From positions 358,900 through 422,899 of the forward strand of contig NZ_JADPJH010000002.1 in assembly GCF_023073315.1 (NCBI RefSeq): 64,000 bases of DNA, given 5' to 3'. The stretch comes from Bradyrhizobium sp. 1 (lineage in GTDB: Bacteria > Pseudomonadota > Alphaproteobacteria > Rhizobiales > Xanthobacteraceae). Made by a program: the position numbers and the translations under genes. Shown in pieces: positions 30,647 to 39,374 of the stretch. The stretch's first letter is position 1. Every line of letters begins with the position of its first letter. Below the pieces are notes generated by a model. It had not been told where the DNA came from. It made no database searches and worked only from the letters and a program-made list of their open reading frames with translations.

Positions 30647-31765
30647 TCATCCGTCGAGCCCGAGTGTCTTGAGGCCTTCGTTGAGCTGCTTCAGCCGCGC
30701 GGCGTCGTTGGCGACGGCCTGGCGGGCATCGCTCGATGCGCCGACCGCCTTGTCGCGATCGCCCATCACGAGATAGGCGCGCACCAGGCGCAGCCAACCC
30801 TCGACGTCGTCGCCGTTCTGCTTGAGGCGCGTGGCGAGACGCTCGACCATGCCGCGGACCATCGCGTTGCGATCGCCCGCGTTCATGTCCTTGGAGGCTG
30901 CGATGGTCTCGTCCGAGAGCGCCGGCATGGTGGCGCCGCCGCCGCCAACCCGCGCCAGCGAGGTCTGCACCAGCGGACGCCACGGCGCATCCGCCGGCGC
31001 CTTGGCCAGCAGCGCGCGCCAGATGTTGGCGGCATCGTCCTTGCGTCCGTCCTGCTCGGCGGCAAGGCCGAGGAAGTAGTTCGCCTTGGGATCGTCGGCG
31101 TTCAGCGCACGCGCGCGCTCGAACTCAGTCTTGGCTTCGGCAGTCACCACGCCGTTTGCGGCGGCCGCGATGGCTTCGCCGAGATCGGACCGGCGCTCCG
31201 GGCTCTCGCCGTTGTAGGTGATCGAATTGCGATAGGCACGCACCGCATCGTCGAAACGGCCGAGCCGCTCCAGCACCGGCGCCAGCACGTTCCAGCCGCG
31301 TCCGTCGGTCGGATTGTTTTCGAGATGTTGCTCGACCTGCACGACGAGGTTTTCGAGCGATTGCGCCATGCCGGAGCCGGACCCGCGCTCCCGCTGCGCC
31401 AGCGGAAAGTCGTGCAGCAGGGGCGAGCCGAGCGGCATGTAGATTCCGATCGCAACCAGCGGCAGGCCGACGAGGGCCAGCACGGCCGCCGCGCGGCGCC
31501 ATTTGACGCTGGATTTCGGCTCCAAGGCAGGCTCGCTGGCGGCGGCGGCGGCGAGCAGCCTGCGGCTGATCTCCACGCGCGCGGCCTCGGCTTCAGGTGC
31601 GGCGATCAATCCTGCGGCGAGATCACGCTCGATCTCGGCCAGCTGATCCTTGTAGACCGCAACCTCGCTGCCTTGATTTTCCGCGCGCGCGCCGCGGCCG
31701 AGCGGCCAGAGCACGGCGAAAATCGCCGCGACCGTCATCAGCGCGAACACGAACCATAGCGTCAT
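30647..31765 (-). CDS. ccmI: Cytochrome c biogenesis protein CcmI (CycH)
   Basis: 372 residues. Two transmembrane helices (residues 2-20 and about 90-110) flank a cytoplasmic leucine-zipper-like loop. A periplasmic C-terminal region of TPR repeats follows ([25 protein letters not shown] and later units). CcmI captures apocytochromes c and presents them to CcmF/H. The ATG at 31765 starts [10 protein letters not shown], the family's usual N-terminus; an upstream in-frame TTG would add a non-conserved stretch overlapping a palindrome. First gene of the ccmIEFH (cycHJKL) operon. Confidence 0.93.
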   Translation of the reverse strand: MTLWFVFALMTVAAIFAVLWPLGRGARAENQGSEVAVYKDQLAEIERDLAAGLIAAPEAEAARVEISRRLLAAAAASEPALEPKSSVKWRRAAAVLALVGLPLVAIGIYMPLGSPLLHDFPLAQRERGSGSGMAQSLENLVVQVEQHLENNPTDGRGWNVLAPVLERLGRFDDAVRAYRNSITYNGESPERRSDLGEAIAAAANGVVTAEAKTEFERARALNADDPKANYFLGLAAEQDGRKDDAANIWRALLAKAPADAPWRPLVQTSLARVGGGGATMPALSDETIAASKDMNAGDRNAMVRGMVERLATRLKQNGDDVEGWLRLVRAYLVMGDRDKAVGASSDARQAVANDAARLKQLNEGLKTLGLDG

Positions 31766-31834
31766 CTGGCAAGCTTCCGGCAGCGCGCGAGCCGCGCCCA
31801 CAGGTGGCTTTACACCACGGCCCGACGATGCGGC

Positions 31835-31852
31835 AATTGACAATTGTCAATT
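31835..31852. promoter_or_regulatory. Perfect 18-bp AT-rich palindrome upstream of ccmI
   Basis: AATTGACAATTGTCAATT reads the same on both strands. It stands 70-87 bp upstream of the ccmI start in an otherwise GC-rich region and includes TTGACA on each strand. Symmetry and placement suggest a dimeric regulator's operator in the ccm promoter. The protein that binds is unknown. Confidence 0.55.
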
Positions 31853-31896
31853 CAGCGCGAGCGCACACAGTCCCGAAACGGTGAAAATCCAACGGC

Positions 31897-32166
31897 TTAG
31901 CCGATCTCGAAGTCCACGCTTTGAGCGGCGTCCTCGCCGTGCCCGTTGAAGGCCCTCAGGAAGTATGTTCCCGGCTCAATGGCCTCAGGCAATCTGATGC
32001 GCAACGCCCCCACGGGAACGGGCGAGGCCACCCTCGTGACGGTCTCAGGCAGCTGCCGACCGCTTGCCTTCTCGACCAGCACCACCTTCGCACCAATCAT
32101 CAGCCTTTGATATTTGGCAACAATGACCCTGTTTTCAATTTCGATGGAGCTGATAATGGGTTTCAT
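31897..32166 (-). CDS. Hypothetical protein, possibly a single beta-sandwich domain
   Basis: 89 residues from the ATG at 32166 (MKPIISSIEIENRVIVAK...). The sequence alternates short hydrophobic strands and ends GTYFLRAFNGHGEDAAQSVDFEIG, which looks like an Ig-like or IPT-like beta sandwich without membrane segment. A longer reading from TTG at 32238 would add 24 residues and almost join the upstream gene; the start is uncertain because neither has a strong ribosome site. It lies downstream of the 467-residue unknown gene on the same strand and may share its mRNA. Not recognised. Confidence 0.5.
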   Translation of the reverse strand: MKPIISSIEIENRVIVAKYQRLMIGAKVVLVEKASGRQLPETVTRVASPVPVGALRIRLPEAIEPGTYFLRAFNGHGEDAAQSVDFEIG

Positions 32167-32266
32167 GCGCGCACAGATAGAAATTCCAAAAGCTTGCACG
32201 CCGACCGTAGGGCCCGCCACCGGCACCGTCAACCTCAAATTGTGATCGCAAAAATACGCGCCTGGA

Positions 32267-33670
32267 TCAGCCTGCGCGCGACGATTTGCGCTCGCCGGTC
32301 GCTGCGTTCTCCGCGGCCCGGCTCATCAGCGAGGCATAATCGTCGCCGAACAATACCTGGCAGAAGCGAATCGCAGCCTGCACCTGCTGCTGCCTGTAGG
32401 TGCGCACCTTGTGATCGGCCGAGCGCAACGCCTGCACCAGCTGCTCGGTCGAGCGTTCGACATATTGCTGCAGGTCGGAATAGGTGCGCAGCGTCACCTC
32501 GTTGATCGCAAGCTCGCTGGCGTAATTGCGGCAGGTCGCGACGAAATCGATCAGCGCCGCGGTTTCCTCCACTTCGGTGCTGTCGATCCGCGCGCCCGGC
32601 GGAATGTCCTTCTCGGGGCGCTGGCGCAGGATGCGGCGAACGCGGCCGGGAACGCTGTCGATCTCCGACTGGAGCGCGTTCGAGATGTCGGCCCGAATTG
32701 AGGTCAACTGCTTGCCCCACGCGGAATCGTTGCGCAGGTCGAGTTCCGTGCGCAGGCCGCGCGCGCCGTCATGCAGCGCCTTGAGGTTGTCGGCGACGGT
32801 CTCGAACTGGCCGCGCTTGATATCCATGCGCAGGATCGCAGCGACACATGACAAATCGTGCAGGGCGATCGTGACCGCGACGCCATAGGGCGTGGCCGCG
32901 ACGCGGATCTCGTCGTCGGAGGCGGCGATCTTGATGGCGAGGCGGATGATCTGCCACGGCGCGGTCATGCGCTGCACGACCGTCGACAGCGCGAAGGGCA
33001 GCATCTGCGGCGTCTGCAGAACGGGAATGTTGAGCGCAGTAGTCACCGAAGCGATCTGGGGATCGCCGAAGGTGCGCAGGAAGCGCGGCAGCTTCTCATT
33101 CAGGGTGGCGATGGCGTCGCGGACCGCGAGCACCGCGCCGACCGAATAGAGGTCCTCGATCACGTTGGGCGGGCCGACGCGGGCGAGCGCGCGCGACTTG
33201 TCGCCGCCGCCCGGTCCCGTCAGCGCGAAGATGGCATCCGCAGCCACCGCCTGGAGCTTTTGCGCGAGGGCCTCGACCTGCCCTCCACTGTCGGCCGCCG
33301 GCATGCGCGCCAGCGCCGTCTCGAATTCGTTCAGCTTGTCGGGGGCGCCATCACGGCCGAGCCATTGCCAGATCGGCGGGAGCGAGGAGCGCCGGATCTG
33401 TCCGGCCCGGATCGGGACGCCCGCCTCGACCAGGAAAGGTTCCAGCGCCTGGAACAGCAGCCGCGACAGGTCGTCGGTGCGCGGCGGCGGGGCCTCATCG
33501 GATTCCGTCTTGCGCACGATCTTGCGCAGCTGCTCGAGCACGAGGGTCGCCACAGCCGTGTCCTGGCCGCGTTCGAGCGCGCGCTCGAACTCCCGCATCA
33601 GCAGCGCCTGCGCCTGCGGCGGGAGCTGCGCGAGATATTCCCTCAGCCGCTCGATCGATGTCTGGCTCAT
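32267..33670 (-). CDS. Conserved-looking hypothetical cytoplasmic protein
   Basis: 467 residues, mostly helical, no signal peptide or membrane segment. The N-terminus MSQTSIERLREYLAQLPPQAQALLMREFERALERG resembles a helical docking or regulatory segment. No catalytic motif stands out; a Gly-rich stretch, LTGPGGGDKSRALARVG, lacks the Walker A pattern. Codon use matches its neighbours, so this is a genuine core-type gene. Its function cannot be stated from sequence. Confidence 0.7.
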   Translation of the reverse strand: MSQTSIERLREYLAQLPPQAQALLMREFERALERGQDTAVATLVLEQLRKIVRKTESDEAPPPRTDDLSRLLFQALEPFLVEAGVPIRAGQIRRSSLPPIWQWLGRDGAPDKLNEFETALARMPAADSGGQVEALAQKLQAVAADAIFALTGPGGGDKSRALARVGPPNVIEDLYSVGAVLAVRDAIATLNEKLPRFLRTFGDPQIASVTTALNIPVLQTPQMLPFALSTVVQRMTAPWQIIRLAIKIAASDDEIRVAATPYGVAVTIALHDLSCVAAILRMDIKRGQFETVADNLKALHDGARGLRTELDLRNDSAWGKQLTSIRADISNALQSEIDSVPGRVRRILRQRPEKDIPPGARIDSTEVEETAALIDFVATCRNYASELAINEVTLRTYSDLQQYVERSTEQLVQALRSADHKVRTYRQQQVQAAIRFCQVLFGDDYASLMSRAAENAATGERKSSRAG

Positions 33671-33830
33671 GCGCCCGGGTAATGCACGGTAAAATGGCGG
33701 ACATGGGATGCGTCCGGCGTAATCATAGGAGGCTGCGCCTTAAGAAGCCGTTGAGGACGTTGGCTCAAATGCCCGCCTTTTGCTCCGGATCGGCGCCCCG
33801 CAGACCAAATAACCCCTTGGGAACAGAGGA

Positions 33831-35252
33831 TTATATTCCGGGAAGCATCAGTTCGGCGCGCAAGCCCCCGATCGGCGCGCCACTGAGCGAGAGGCTGCCA
33901 CCATAGAGGGCGGCCAAGTCAGTCACGATGGACAGACCGAGCCCCGAGCCGGGCTTGGATTCGTCGAGGCGCTGGCCGCGCCGGGAGACCTGGGCGCGCT
34001 CGGCCTCCGACAGGCCACGGCCGTCGTCGTCCACGACGATCCGCAGCCGCGGGCCAGCCCCCGCCTGGCTCGGCGCCTCCGCCAAAACCTCGATGAAGAC
34101 CCGCGACGCCGCCCATTTGCAGGCGTTGTCGACGAGATTGCCGACCATCTCCTCCAGGTCCTGCCGCTCGCCCCGGAATTTTGCCGACGGATCCGCCTTG
34201 GCCTCGACCATGATGCCGCGGCCGCGATGGATCTTCTCCATGGTCCGCCGCAGCGCCTCGATGGCGGGCGCCACTTCCGTCACGGTGCCAACGACCGAGA
34301 CCCTGGCCGCGATGCGGGCGCGCTCCAGATGATGGGCGAGCTGGTTGCGCATCACGTCCGCCTGCTCCATCACCTTGGCCGCGAACGGATCGGCGGCATT
34401 CGCGCCGGCCTCGTTGACGATGACCGAGAGCGGCGTCTTGATCGCGTGGGCGAGATTGCCGACATGGGTGCGGGCGCGCTCGACGATCTCGCGATTGGCA
34501 TCGATCAGCGCGTTGGTCTCGCGCGCCAGCGGCGCGATCTCGACCGGGAATTCGCCCTCGAGCCGCTCCGCCCGCCCGGAGCGGATGTCGGCGATCGATT
34601 CCGAGATGCGCTTGAGCGGCGCGAGGCCGAAGCGAACCTGGAACACCGTGGTCAGCAGCAGCACGATGCCGAGCGCGGTGAAGGTGCCCCCGAGGTAGTA
34701 GTCGAAGCTGCGCGTCTCGTCGAAAATCTCGGTGTCATCGCCGGCGACGCTGACGAGGAATTTGCCGTCGGCGCCGAGATCGACCGGACGCTCCACCATG
34801 CGCAAATTCTGGCCCTCGGGCCCGTCGACATAGGCGAGGCGAATGCCGGCAGCAGTGATCTCGGCGCCCTGCTCGTCCAGCTTCGGCAGCTTCTTGTCCC
34901 AGAGCGAACGCGAGGAGCGCACCTCCGGCTTTTCGGTGTCGGTGCGCGTGATCTGCCAGTACCAGCCGGACAGCGGCAGATCGAACAACGGCTCGCCGAG
35001 TGACTGGAACTGCCGATCCGGCGGCTCGTCGGGGGTCGCAACCTCGGCGATCAGGGTGCGGAGATAGAGATTGAGCCGGCGGTCGAAGGCGCGCTCGGTG
35101 GCGTTCTTGTAAACCGACGACAACACCACGCCGGTGATGGCCAGGATCACCACGAGCCACGCCGTCGCCGACAGGAACAGTCGGTTGGCAAGCGAGCTGG
35201 CGGGCATCGGAATGATCCCGGGGGCGCGAGGTGGCATGGCGTCGGCGGTCAT
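33831..35252 (-). CDS. PhoQ-like sensor histidine kinase
   Basis: 473 residues. TM1 (AWLVVILAITGVVLSSVY) and TM2 (FTALGIVLLLTTVFQV) enclose a periplasmic domain of about 140 residues. HAMP and a dimerisation domain follow with NLAHAIKTPLSVIVNEAG, where His is the phospho-acceptor. The ATPase part has MVGNLVDNACKWA, DDDGRGLSEAER and GSGLGLSIVTDLAALYGG. Resemblance to the PhoQ family lies in the LAHAIKTPL box and the DGRG motif. It lies 47 bp downstream of its response regulator on the same strand. The signal could be divalent cations or envelope change, by analogy only. Confidence 0.88.
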   Translation of the reverse strand: MTADAMPPRAPGIIPMPASSLANRLFLSATAWLVVILAITGVVLSSVYKNATERAFDRRLNLYLRTLIAEVATPDEPPDRQFQSLGEPLFDLPLSGWYWQITRTDTEKPEVRSSRSLWDKKLPKLDEQGAEITAAGIRLAYVDGPEGQNLRMVERPVDLGADGKFLVSVAGDDTEIFDETRSFDYYLGGTFTALGIVLLLTTVFQVRFGLAPLKRISESIADIRSGRAERLEGEFPVEIAPLARETNALIDANREIVERARTHVGNLAHAIKTPLSVIVNEAGANAADPFAAKVMEQADVMRNQLAHHLERARIAARVSVVGTVTEVAPAIEALRRTMEKIHRGRGIMVEAKADPSAKFRGERQDLEEMVGNLVDNACKWAASRVFIEVLAEAPSQAGAGPRLRIVVDDDGRGLSEAERAQVSRRGQRLDESKPGSGLGLSIVTDLAALYGGSLSLSGAPIGGLRAELMLPGI

Positions 35253-35299
35253 GACGCGACCAAGGCCCGTGTCCGACCGCGCGTCAAGCCCAGATCACT

Positions 35300-35971
35300 T
35301 CAAGCCCCTTGTGGCGGCGGGGTCAGGAGATAGCCGAGCCCACGGACGGTCTGGATGATGTCGACGTCGAGCTTCTTGCGGATGCGGCCGACGAAGACCT
35401 CGATGGTGTTGGAGTCGCGGTCGAAGTCCTGGTCGTAGAGATGCTCAACTAGCTCGGTGCGGGACACGACACGCCCGGAATGGTGCATGAGGTAGGCCAG
35501 AAGCCGATATTCGTGCGAGGTCATCTTGATGGGATTGCCGGAGACGCTGACCCGGCCGGTCCTGGTGTCGAGGATAACCGGACCGCAGCTCAGCTCGCTC
35601 TGGGCATGGCCGGTGGAGCGGCGCAGCAGCGCGCGGATGCGCGCCAGCACCTCCTCCAGATGGAACGGCTTTGCGACGTAATCGTCGGCGCCGGCATCGA
35701 AGCCTTGCACCTTGTCGCTCCAGCGATCGCGTGCAGTGAGGATCAGGACCGGCATGGTGCGGCCGTTGCGGCGCCAGGCCTCCAGCACCGAGATGCCGTC
35801 CTTCTTGGGCAAGCCGATGTCGAGCACGACGGCGTCGTAGGGCTCGTTGTCACCGAGGAAGTGCCCCTCCTCTCCGTCGAAGGCGCGATCGACGACGTAA
35901 CCGGCGTCGGTCAGCGCCTTGGTGAGCTGGCGATTGAGATCGGGGTCGTCCTCAACGACGAGCAGGCGCAC
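35300..35971 (-). CDS. PhoP-like OmpR-family response regulator
   Basis: 223 residues from GTG at 35971, which has GGAGAG 5 bp before it; a TTG four codons upstream would overlap that site. The receiver has VEDDPDLNRQL, the phospho-Asp in AVVLDIGLPKKDG and Lys in DYVAKPFHLEEVLAR. The DNA-binding domain contains MTSHEYRLLAYLMHHSGRVVSRTELVEHLYDQDFDRDSNTIEVF and TVRGLGYLL. It forms a two-gene operon with the following kinase, and a direct repeat upstream may be an autoregulatory site. Confidence 0.9.
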   Translation of the reverse strand: MRLLVVEDDPDLNRQLTKALTDAGYVVDRAFDGEEGHFLGDNEPYDAVVLDIGLPKKDGISVLEAWRRNGRTMPVLILTARDRWSDKVQGFDAGADDYVAKPFHLEEVLARIRALLRRSTGHAQSELSCGPVILDTRTGRVSVSGNPIKMTSHEYRLLAYLMHHSGRVVSRTELVEHLYDQDFDRDSNTIEVFVGRIRKKLDVDIIQTVRGLGYLLTPPPQGA

Positions 35972-36026
35972 GCTTCTCTCCAAAAATAGGCCGCATGAAC
36001 ACCGCCATAGATGAGCAATTCCGGCG

Positions 36027-36051
36027 TGAACTGAATATGAACGCGGGGAAC
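36027..36051 (-). promoter_or_regulatory. Direct repeat upstream of the PhoP-like regulator
   Basis: On the plus strand TGAAC occurs at 36027 and 36038, 11 bp apart, with GGAAC at 36047. OmpR-family regulators bind direct repeats spaced about one helical turn. The sites lie 56-80 bp upstream of the regulator's GTG, the expected place for autoregulation. The assignment is inferred. Confidence 0.35.
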
Positions 36052-36201
36052 TGGCTGCGTTACTTTTTGGTCATATACGATTTGTTCGCAGCCTGCGCGA
36101 CTGCGCCCGCCAGGCCACCGGACGAGCCGGAGGCATGGCGGGCGCAATGTGCCGCGTTATGCGGCGAGTCGGAAGGTCCGCCCTTCCCGTCAATTCCGCC
36201 G

Positions 36202-36357
36202 TCAGGTCCGGAAGAACACGAACCAGATGACGGCGAGGATCAGGATCGCAAGCCCGGTCGAGATGGCAAGCAGCGCCAGCACCGAAGGTCCCGGCTCGCC
36301 CTGGCGCGCCTCGGTCGCAGTCTCGACGGTCTGATGTTGGTCTCGCGTGGATGCCAT
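36202..36357 (-). CDS. Small single-span membrane protein
   Basis: 51 residues: a hydrophilic N-terminal half (MASTRDQHQTVETATEARQG) and one C-terminal transmembrane helix (VLALLAISTGLAILILAVIWFVFF). GAGG lies 7 bp before the ATG at 36357. Tail-anchored orientation is likely. Function unknown; such micro-proteins often bind larger membrane complexes. Confidence 0.6.
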   Translation of the reverse strand: MASTRDQHQTVETATEARQGEPGPSVLALLAISTGLAILILAVIWFVFFRT

Positions 36358-36592
36358 GGTGACCTCAATCTCTGGCTGTCGCGTCGGATGGCCGCGACCT
36401 CCTCGCGGCGTGATATCCCGTGGCAACGCGTGATCGGTTGCGATGTTCCGACCTTTTGCCATTCGCCCGGTGGCAACCACGCGCCCGGCGACCGGTTAAC
36501 GCAGTTGCAAGATTCCGCCGGCCGCGGAGTATGATTCGGTGTTCCCCGATGGTATCCTCATAAGTCTGTCCCCGTTGCGTTTGGAGTAGCCC

Positions 36593-37588
36593 ATGGCCCC
36601 CCGCGCCAATTGGAAGGGTTTTCTGCGTCTGTCGCTCGTGACCTGTCCGGTCGCGCTGTATCCGGCCACTTCGGATACCGAGAAGGTCTCGTTCAACCAG
36701 ATCAACCGCAAGACCGGACACCGGATCAAGTACCTCAAGGTCGACGCCGAGACCGGTGACGAGGTGACCTCCGAGGACATCGTCAAGGGCTACAAGGTCG
36801 ACACCGACACCTACATCGAGGTCACCAAGGACGAGCTCGACGACATCGCGCTCGACTCCACGCACACGATCGAGATCGACGAGTTCGTGCCGAAGACGGA
36901 CATCGACAGCCGCTATCTGATCCGCCCCTACTACCTCGTGCCCGACGGCAAGGTCGGCCACGACGCCTTTGCGGTGATCCGCGAGACCATCCGCAGCATG
37001 GACAAGGTCGCGATCGGCCGCGTGGTGCTGACAAACCGCGAGCACATCATCGCGCTGGAACCGCTCGAGAGCGGCCTGATGGGTACGCTGCTGCGCTACC
37101 CTTACGAGGTCCGCAGCGAGAAGGACTATTTCGACGATATCCAGGACGTTAAGCTCACCAAGGACATGCTCGACCTCGCAAAACACATCGTCGAGAAGAA
37201 GTCCGGCGCATTCGAACCCGAGCTGTTCGAGGATCATTACGAGACCGCGCTGATCGATCTCATCAACAAGAAGCGCTCGGGCGCGCCGATCGCGGCGAAG
37301 GCGACGCCCAAGACCGGCGGCAACGTCATCAACCTGATGGACGCGCTGAAGAAGAGCATCGCGAACGAGAAGGACGCCGCGCCCGCAACGAAGGTCGTCA
37401 AGGAGACCGTCAAGGCCAAGAAGCCGAAGAAGCGCGTCGAGGGCCAGCGCGAGATGCTGCTGCCGATCTCCGGCAAGGGCGGCAAGGATGCTGCGGCGAA
37501 AGCAGCTCCCAAGGAAGCGACAAGGGAAACTGCGAAGAAGGCCGACAAGCCGGTGCGCGCGCCGGCGCGGGCGAAGAAGGCCGGCTAG
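36593..37588 (+). CDS. ku: Bacterial Ku protein (NHEJ DNA end binding)
   Basis: 331 residues. The N-terminus MAPRANWKGFLRLSLVTCPVALYPAT and the core FNQINRKTGHRIKYLKVD, EIDEFVPKTDIDSRYLIRPYYLVPDG and TNREHIIALEPLESGLMGTLLRYP are diagnostic of bacterial Ku. The C-terminal ~70 residues are Lys/Ala-rich, an extension that in other Ku proteins aids DNA binding and threading. Ku homodimers ring DNA ends and recruit the ligase LigD; no ligD is in this window. GGAG lies 8 bp before the ATG. Confidence 0.96.
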   Translation: MAPRANWKGFLRLSLVTCPVALYPATSDTEKVSFNQINRKTGHRIKYLKVDAETGDEVTSEDIVKGYKVDTDTYIEVTKDELDDIALDSTHTIEIDEFVPKTDIDSRYLIRPYYLVPDGKVGHDAFAVIRETIRSMDKVAIGRVVLTNREHIIALEPLESGLMGTLLRYPYEVRSEKDYFDDIQDVKLTKDMLDLAKHIVEKKSGAFEPELFEDHYETALIDLINKKRSGAPIAAKATPKTGGNVINLMDALKKSIANEKDAAPATKVVKETVKAKKPKKRVEGQREMLLPISGKGGKDAAAKAAPKEATRETAKKADKPVRAPARAKKAG

Positions 37589-37644
37589 CAGCGCACCTTT
37601 CGATCACGCCGTGATCTCTCCCCTCGCCGATCGGCCGGCCTGAG

Positions 37645-37881
37645 ATGCCCTGGTCGGCGGCATTCGACGATCCCATTTCCTTAGCCAGCGGACGCAAGCT
37701 GCGGACGCTGCAAGAGGCGGCCGATCACATCATGCAGCTGCCCGAGGACGCGCAGCATGCGAGCCACTGGCAGACCGCGGTCGAGACCCTGATCAACGCG
37801 GCCGAGACGGGCGGCGGCTGGATGATGTTCGCCCACATCGCGATGCTGCGGGCACTCAACGCGGACGCGCGCCGCAAGTAG
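37645..37881 (+). CDS. Small hypothetical protein
   Basis: 78 residues, acidic to neutral, helical: LRTLQEAADHIMQLPEDAQHASHWQTAVETLINAAETGG. It has the look of a small DNA- or protein-associated helical domain and appears genuine from codon use. It follows ku by 56 bp on the same strand. Not recognised, and no motif allows a functional call. Confidence 0.6.
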   Translation: MPWSAAFDDPISLASGRKLRTLQEAADHIMQLPEDAQHASHWQTAVETLINAAETGGGWMMFAHIAMLRALNADARRK

Positions 37882-38032
37882 CCTCAACAATCCGTTAAAA
37901 CGCACCATCGTTTTCGGCGCCCGCCTCGCGCCCGCGCGGCGCTACGTAATCCTACGGAAGACAAAATTAACCGTCGGTTCCCGTTGCGTGCAACAAGGTC
38001 GCGCCGTCGATTGAACCCAAGGTTTGCACACG

Positions 38033-38215
38033 GTGCAGCAGCGCGACGCCAGAAAGAACTATATCGGCCTCGTGAGCGACACGACCGAGGACAAGCACCT
38101 CGCCGACAGCGCGGCGCGGTCGCTGCCGCGCGGCATGCGCTATCTGGTCACCCGCCTCGCAGCCGTGCTGAAACGCCCGCGCAAGGCCGCGCCTGGACGC
38201 ACGATCAAGCCTTGA
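38033..38215 (+). CDS. Possible small hypothetical protein
   Basis: 60 residues if begun at GTG 38033, or 63 from TTG 38024. The sequence is basic (KRPRKAAPGRTIKP at the end) with a short helix PRGMRYLVTRLAAVLKRP. The ribosome site is weak (AAGG about 14 bp upstream of the GTG). It may be a real basic micro-protein or a chance frame; codon bias is only moderately supportive. Confidence 0.35.
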   Translation: MQQRDARKNYIGLVSDTTEDKHLADSAARSLPRGMRYLVTRLAAVLKRPRKAAPGRTIKP

Positions 38216-38405
38216 GAGGGCAGCGTCAAATCCAGCCGAATTGGGTGACGAAACCTTAAGTCAACGAATGGCAACATATAAGGCCTGAGGTCGGGTCCGC
38301 CCCACCTGTACTTTGGCGCGTGCGCGCCCCCGAAAAGTTAGTGAATCAATTTACCATTCCGGAAACGGCACCAGCCTACGTTGGACGGATGAACAGGAGT
38401 TGACG

Positions 38406-38570
38406 ATGGCTTTGCTCAGGTCATTTCTTGCCGATGAAAGTGCAGCCACCGCTATCGAGTATTGCCTGATCGCCGCCGGCGTTGCGCTCGCGATCGTCAC
38501 CATCGTGAACAACACGGGCAGCGCCCTCCTCAACAACAAGTTCAACTCGATCGACGCCGCCACGAAGTAA
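38406..38570 (+). CDS. Flp-type IVb pilin
   Basis: 54 residues: LRSFLADESAATAIEYCLIAAGVALAIVTIVNNTGSALLN. The prepilin-type segment with Glu at position 5 after the cleavage point (A|TAIEY) and the long hydrophobic helix identify a Flp pilin of the tight-adherence (Tad) system. Family members usually have EYGLIA or EYALIA; here a Cys replaces that residue. AGGAG precedes the ATG by 8 bp. No cpa or tad assembly genes are nearby, so it relies on genes elsewhere. Confidence 0.85.
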   Translation: MALLRSFLADESAATAIEYCLIAAGVALAIVTIVNNTGSALLNNKFNSIDAATK

Positions 38571-38591
38571 CCGGCACTCCCACCAAATCGC

Positions 38592-38695
38592 CATTGCGAG
38601 CGCAGCGAATTGTCCGCCGAAGCTTTAGCGAAGGCGGAAGCAATCCAGAATCCCTCCGCGGAAGGACTCTGGATTGCTTCGCTGCGCTCGCAATG
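38592..38695. repeat. Intergenic dyad repeat (CATTGCGAGCGCAGCGAA type)
   Basis: CATTGCGAGCGCAGCGAA and TTCGCTGCGCTCGCAATG are exact inverse complements 68 bp apart, with AATCCAGA.. / ..TCTGGATT nested inside. It sits 21 bp after the pilin stop and could act as its transcript end. Confidence 0.8.
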
Positions 38696-38778
38696 ACGGA
38701 GTGTGGAGAGACAGCGGGCCGCTCCAACGGCTCGCATTTCATTCGTGGACATACCCGTCGGGCAGCCCAAGGGAGCGT

Positions 38779-38895
38779 TGCCCGGATGGAGCGGAGCGAA
38801 ATCCGGCAGTCGGCTCCCGCGGATGCAATCATCCCGGATTACGCTGAGCCTGTCATCGGCGGCGCTTTGCGCCGACCCGTTGGCTCGATCCGGGC
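38779..38895. repeat. Second intergenic dyad repeat (CCCGGATGGAGCGGAGCG type)
   Basis: CCCGGATGGAGCGGAGCGAAATCCGG at the left and CCCGGATTACGCTGAGCC...GATCCGGG at the right form overlapping imperfect dyads. With the previous element it fills the 364-bp space between the pilin and the exported protein; no gene is seen there. Confidence 0.5.
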
Positions 38896-38934
38896 TCCGG
38901 TGCTATCAATCGCTGGGCCACAGTTACTCAAGGG

Positions 38935-39339
38935 ATGCGGATGAGAAGCGCGACGCTATTGGCTCTCAGTCTCATGGTTGTCGGCGTTTGGTCGCTGGAC
39001 GGCGCGAGCGGGCAGACCGCGCCGCCGGTTTCGCTTGCCCCGCCCAATGCCTCTCCGCCGCATGCGAACGCCAAAAATTCGACAATTCCGTCGGCGTCCG
39101 GCAGAGAGACTTCGACACCCGTGCGGGGCGTGATTGCTCCGGCGCCGAATCCGGCCGCCGACTACGATGGCTTCAGCGCCACGGACGACAATGACACCCC
39201 AAGCCAAGTGACGCCGCCTGTGAGGTCACGCGCAGCAATGGGCGCCAAATCCAATCCGGATGCAGCCGGACAATCGCCGATCGATCAGGAAGACGAGGCG
39301 TTGCGACGAAAGCTGACGATCTGCAAGAACTGCAAATAG
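38935..39339 (+). CDS. Exported hypothetical protein with a CKNCK end
   Basis: 134 residues. Signal peptide MRMRSATLLALSLMVVGVWSLDGASG, then a low-complexity Pro/Ala/Ser/Thr-rich chain with no obvious fold. The last residues LRRKLTICKNCK contain a terminal CxxC pair. It may be disordered and periplasmic, perhaps metal-binding at its end, but that is speculation. A second ATG at 38941 is equally possible as start. Confidence 0.5.
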   Translation: MRMRSATLLALSLMVVGVWSLDGASGQTAPPVSLAPPNASPPHANAKNSTIPSASGRETSTPVRGVIAPAPNPAADYDGFSATDDNDTPSQVTPPVRSRAAMGAKSNPDAAGQSPIDQEDEALRRKLTICKNCK

Positions 39340-39374
39340 GCTCGCTGCCCGGATTGAACGTCCTCTTTCGGTAA

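Noticed and set aside
35995..36534. A 179-codon plus-strand frame over the regulator promoter and the small membrane gene
   Set aside because: Overlaps a better small gene with ribosome site and membrane helix; the product shows no domain.
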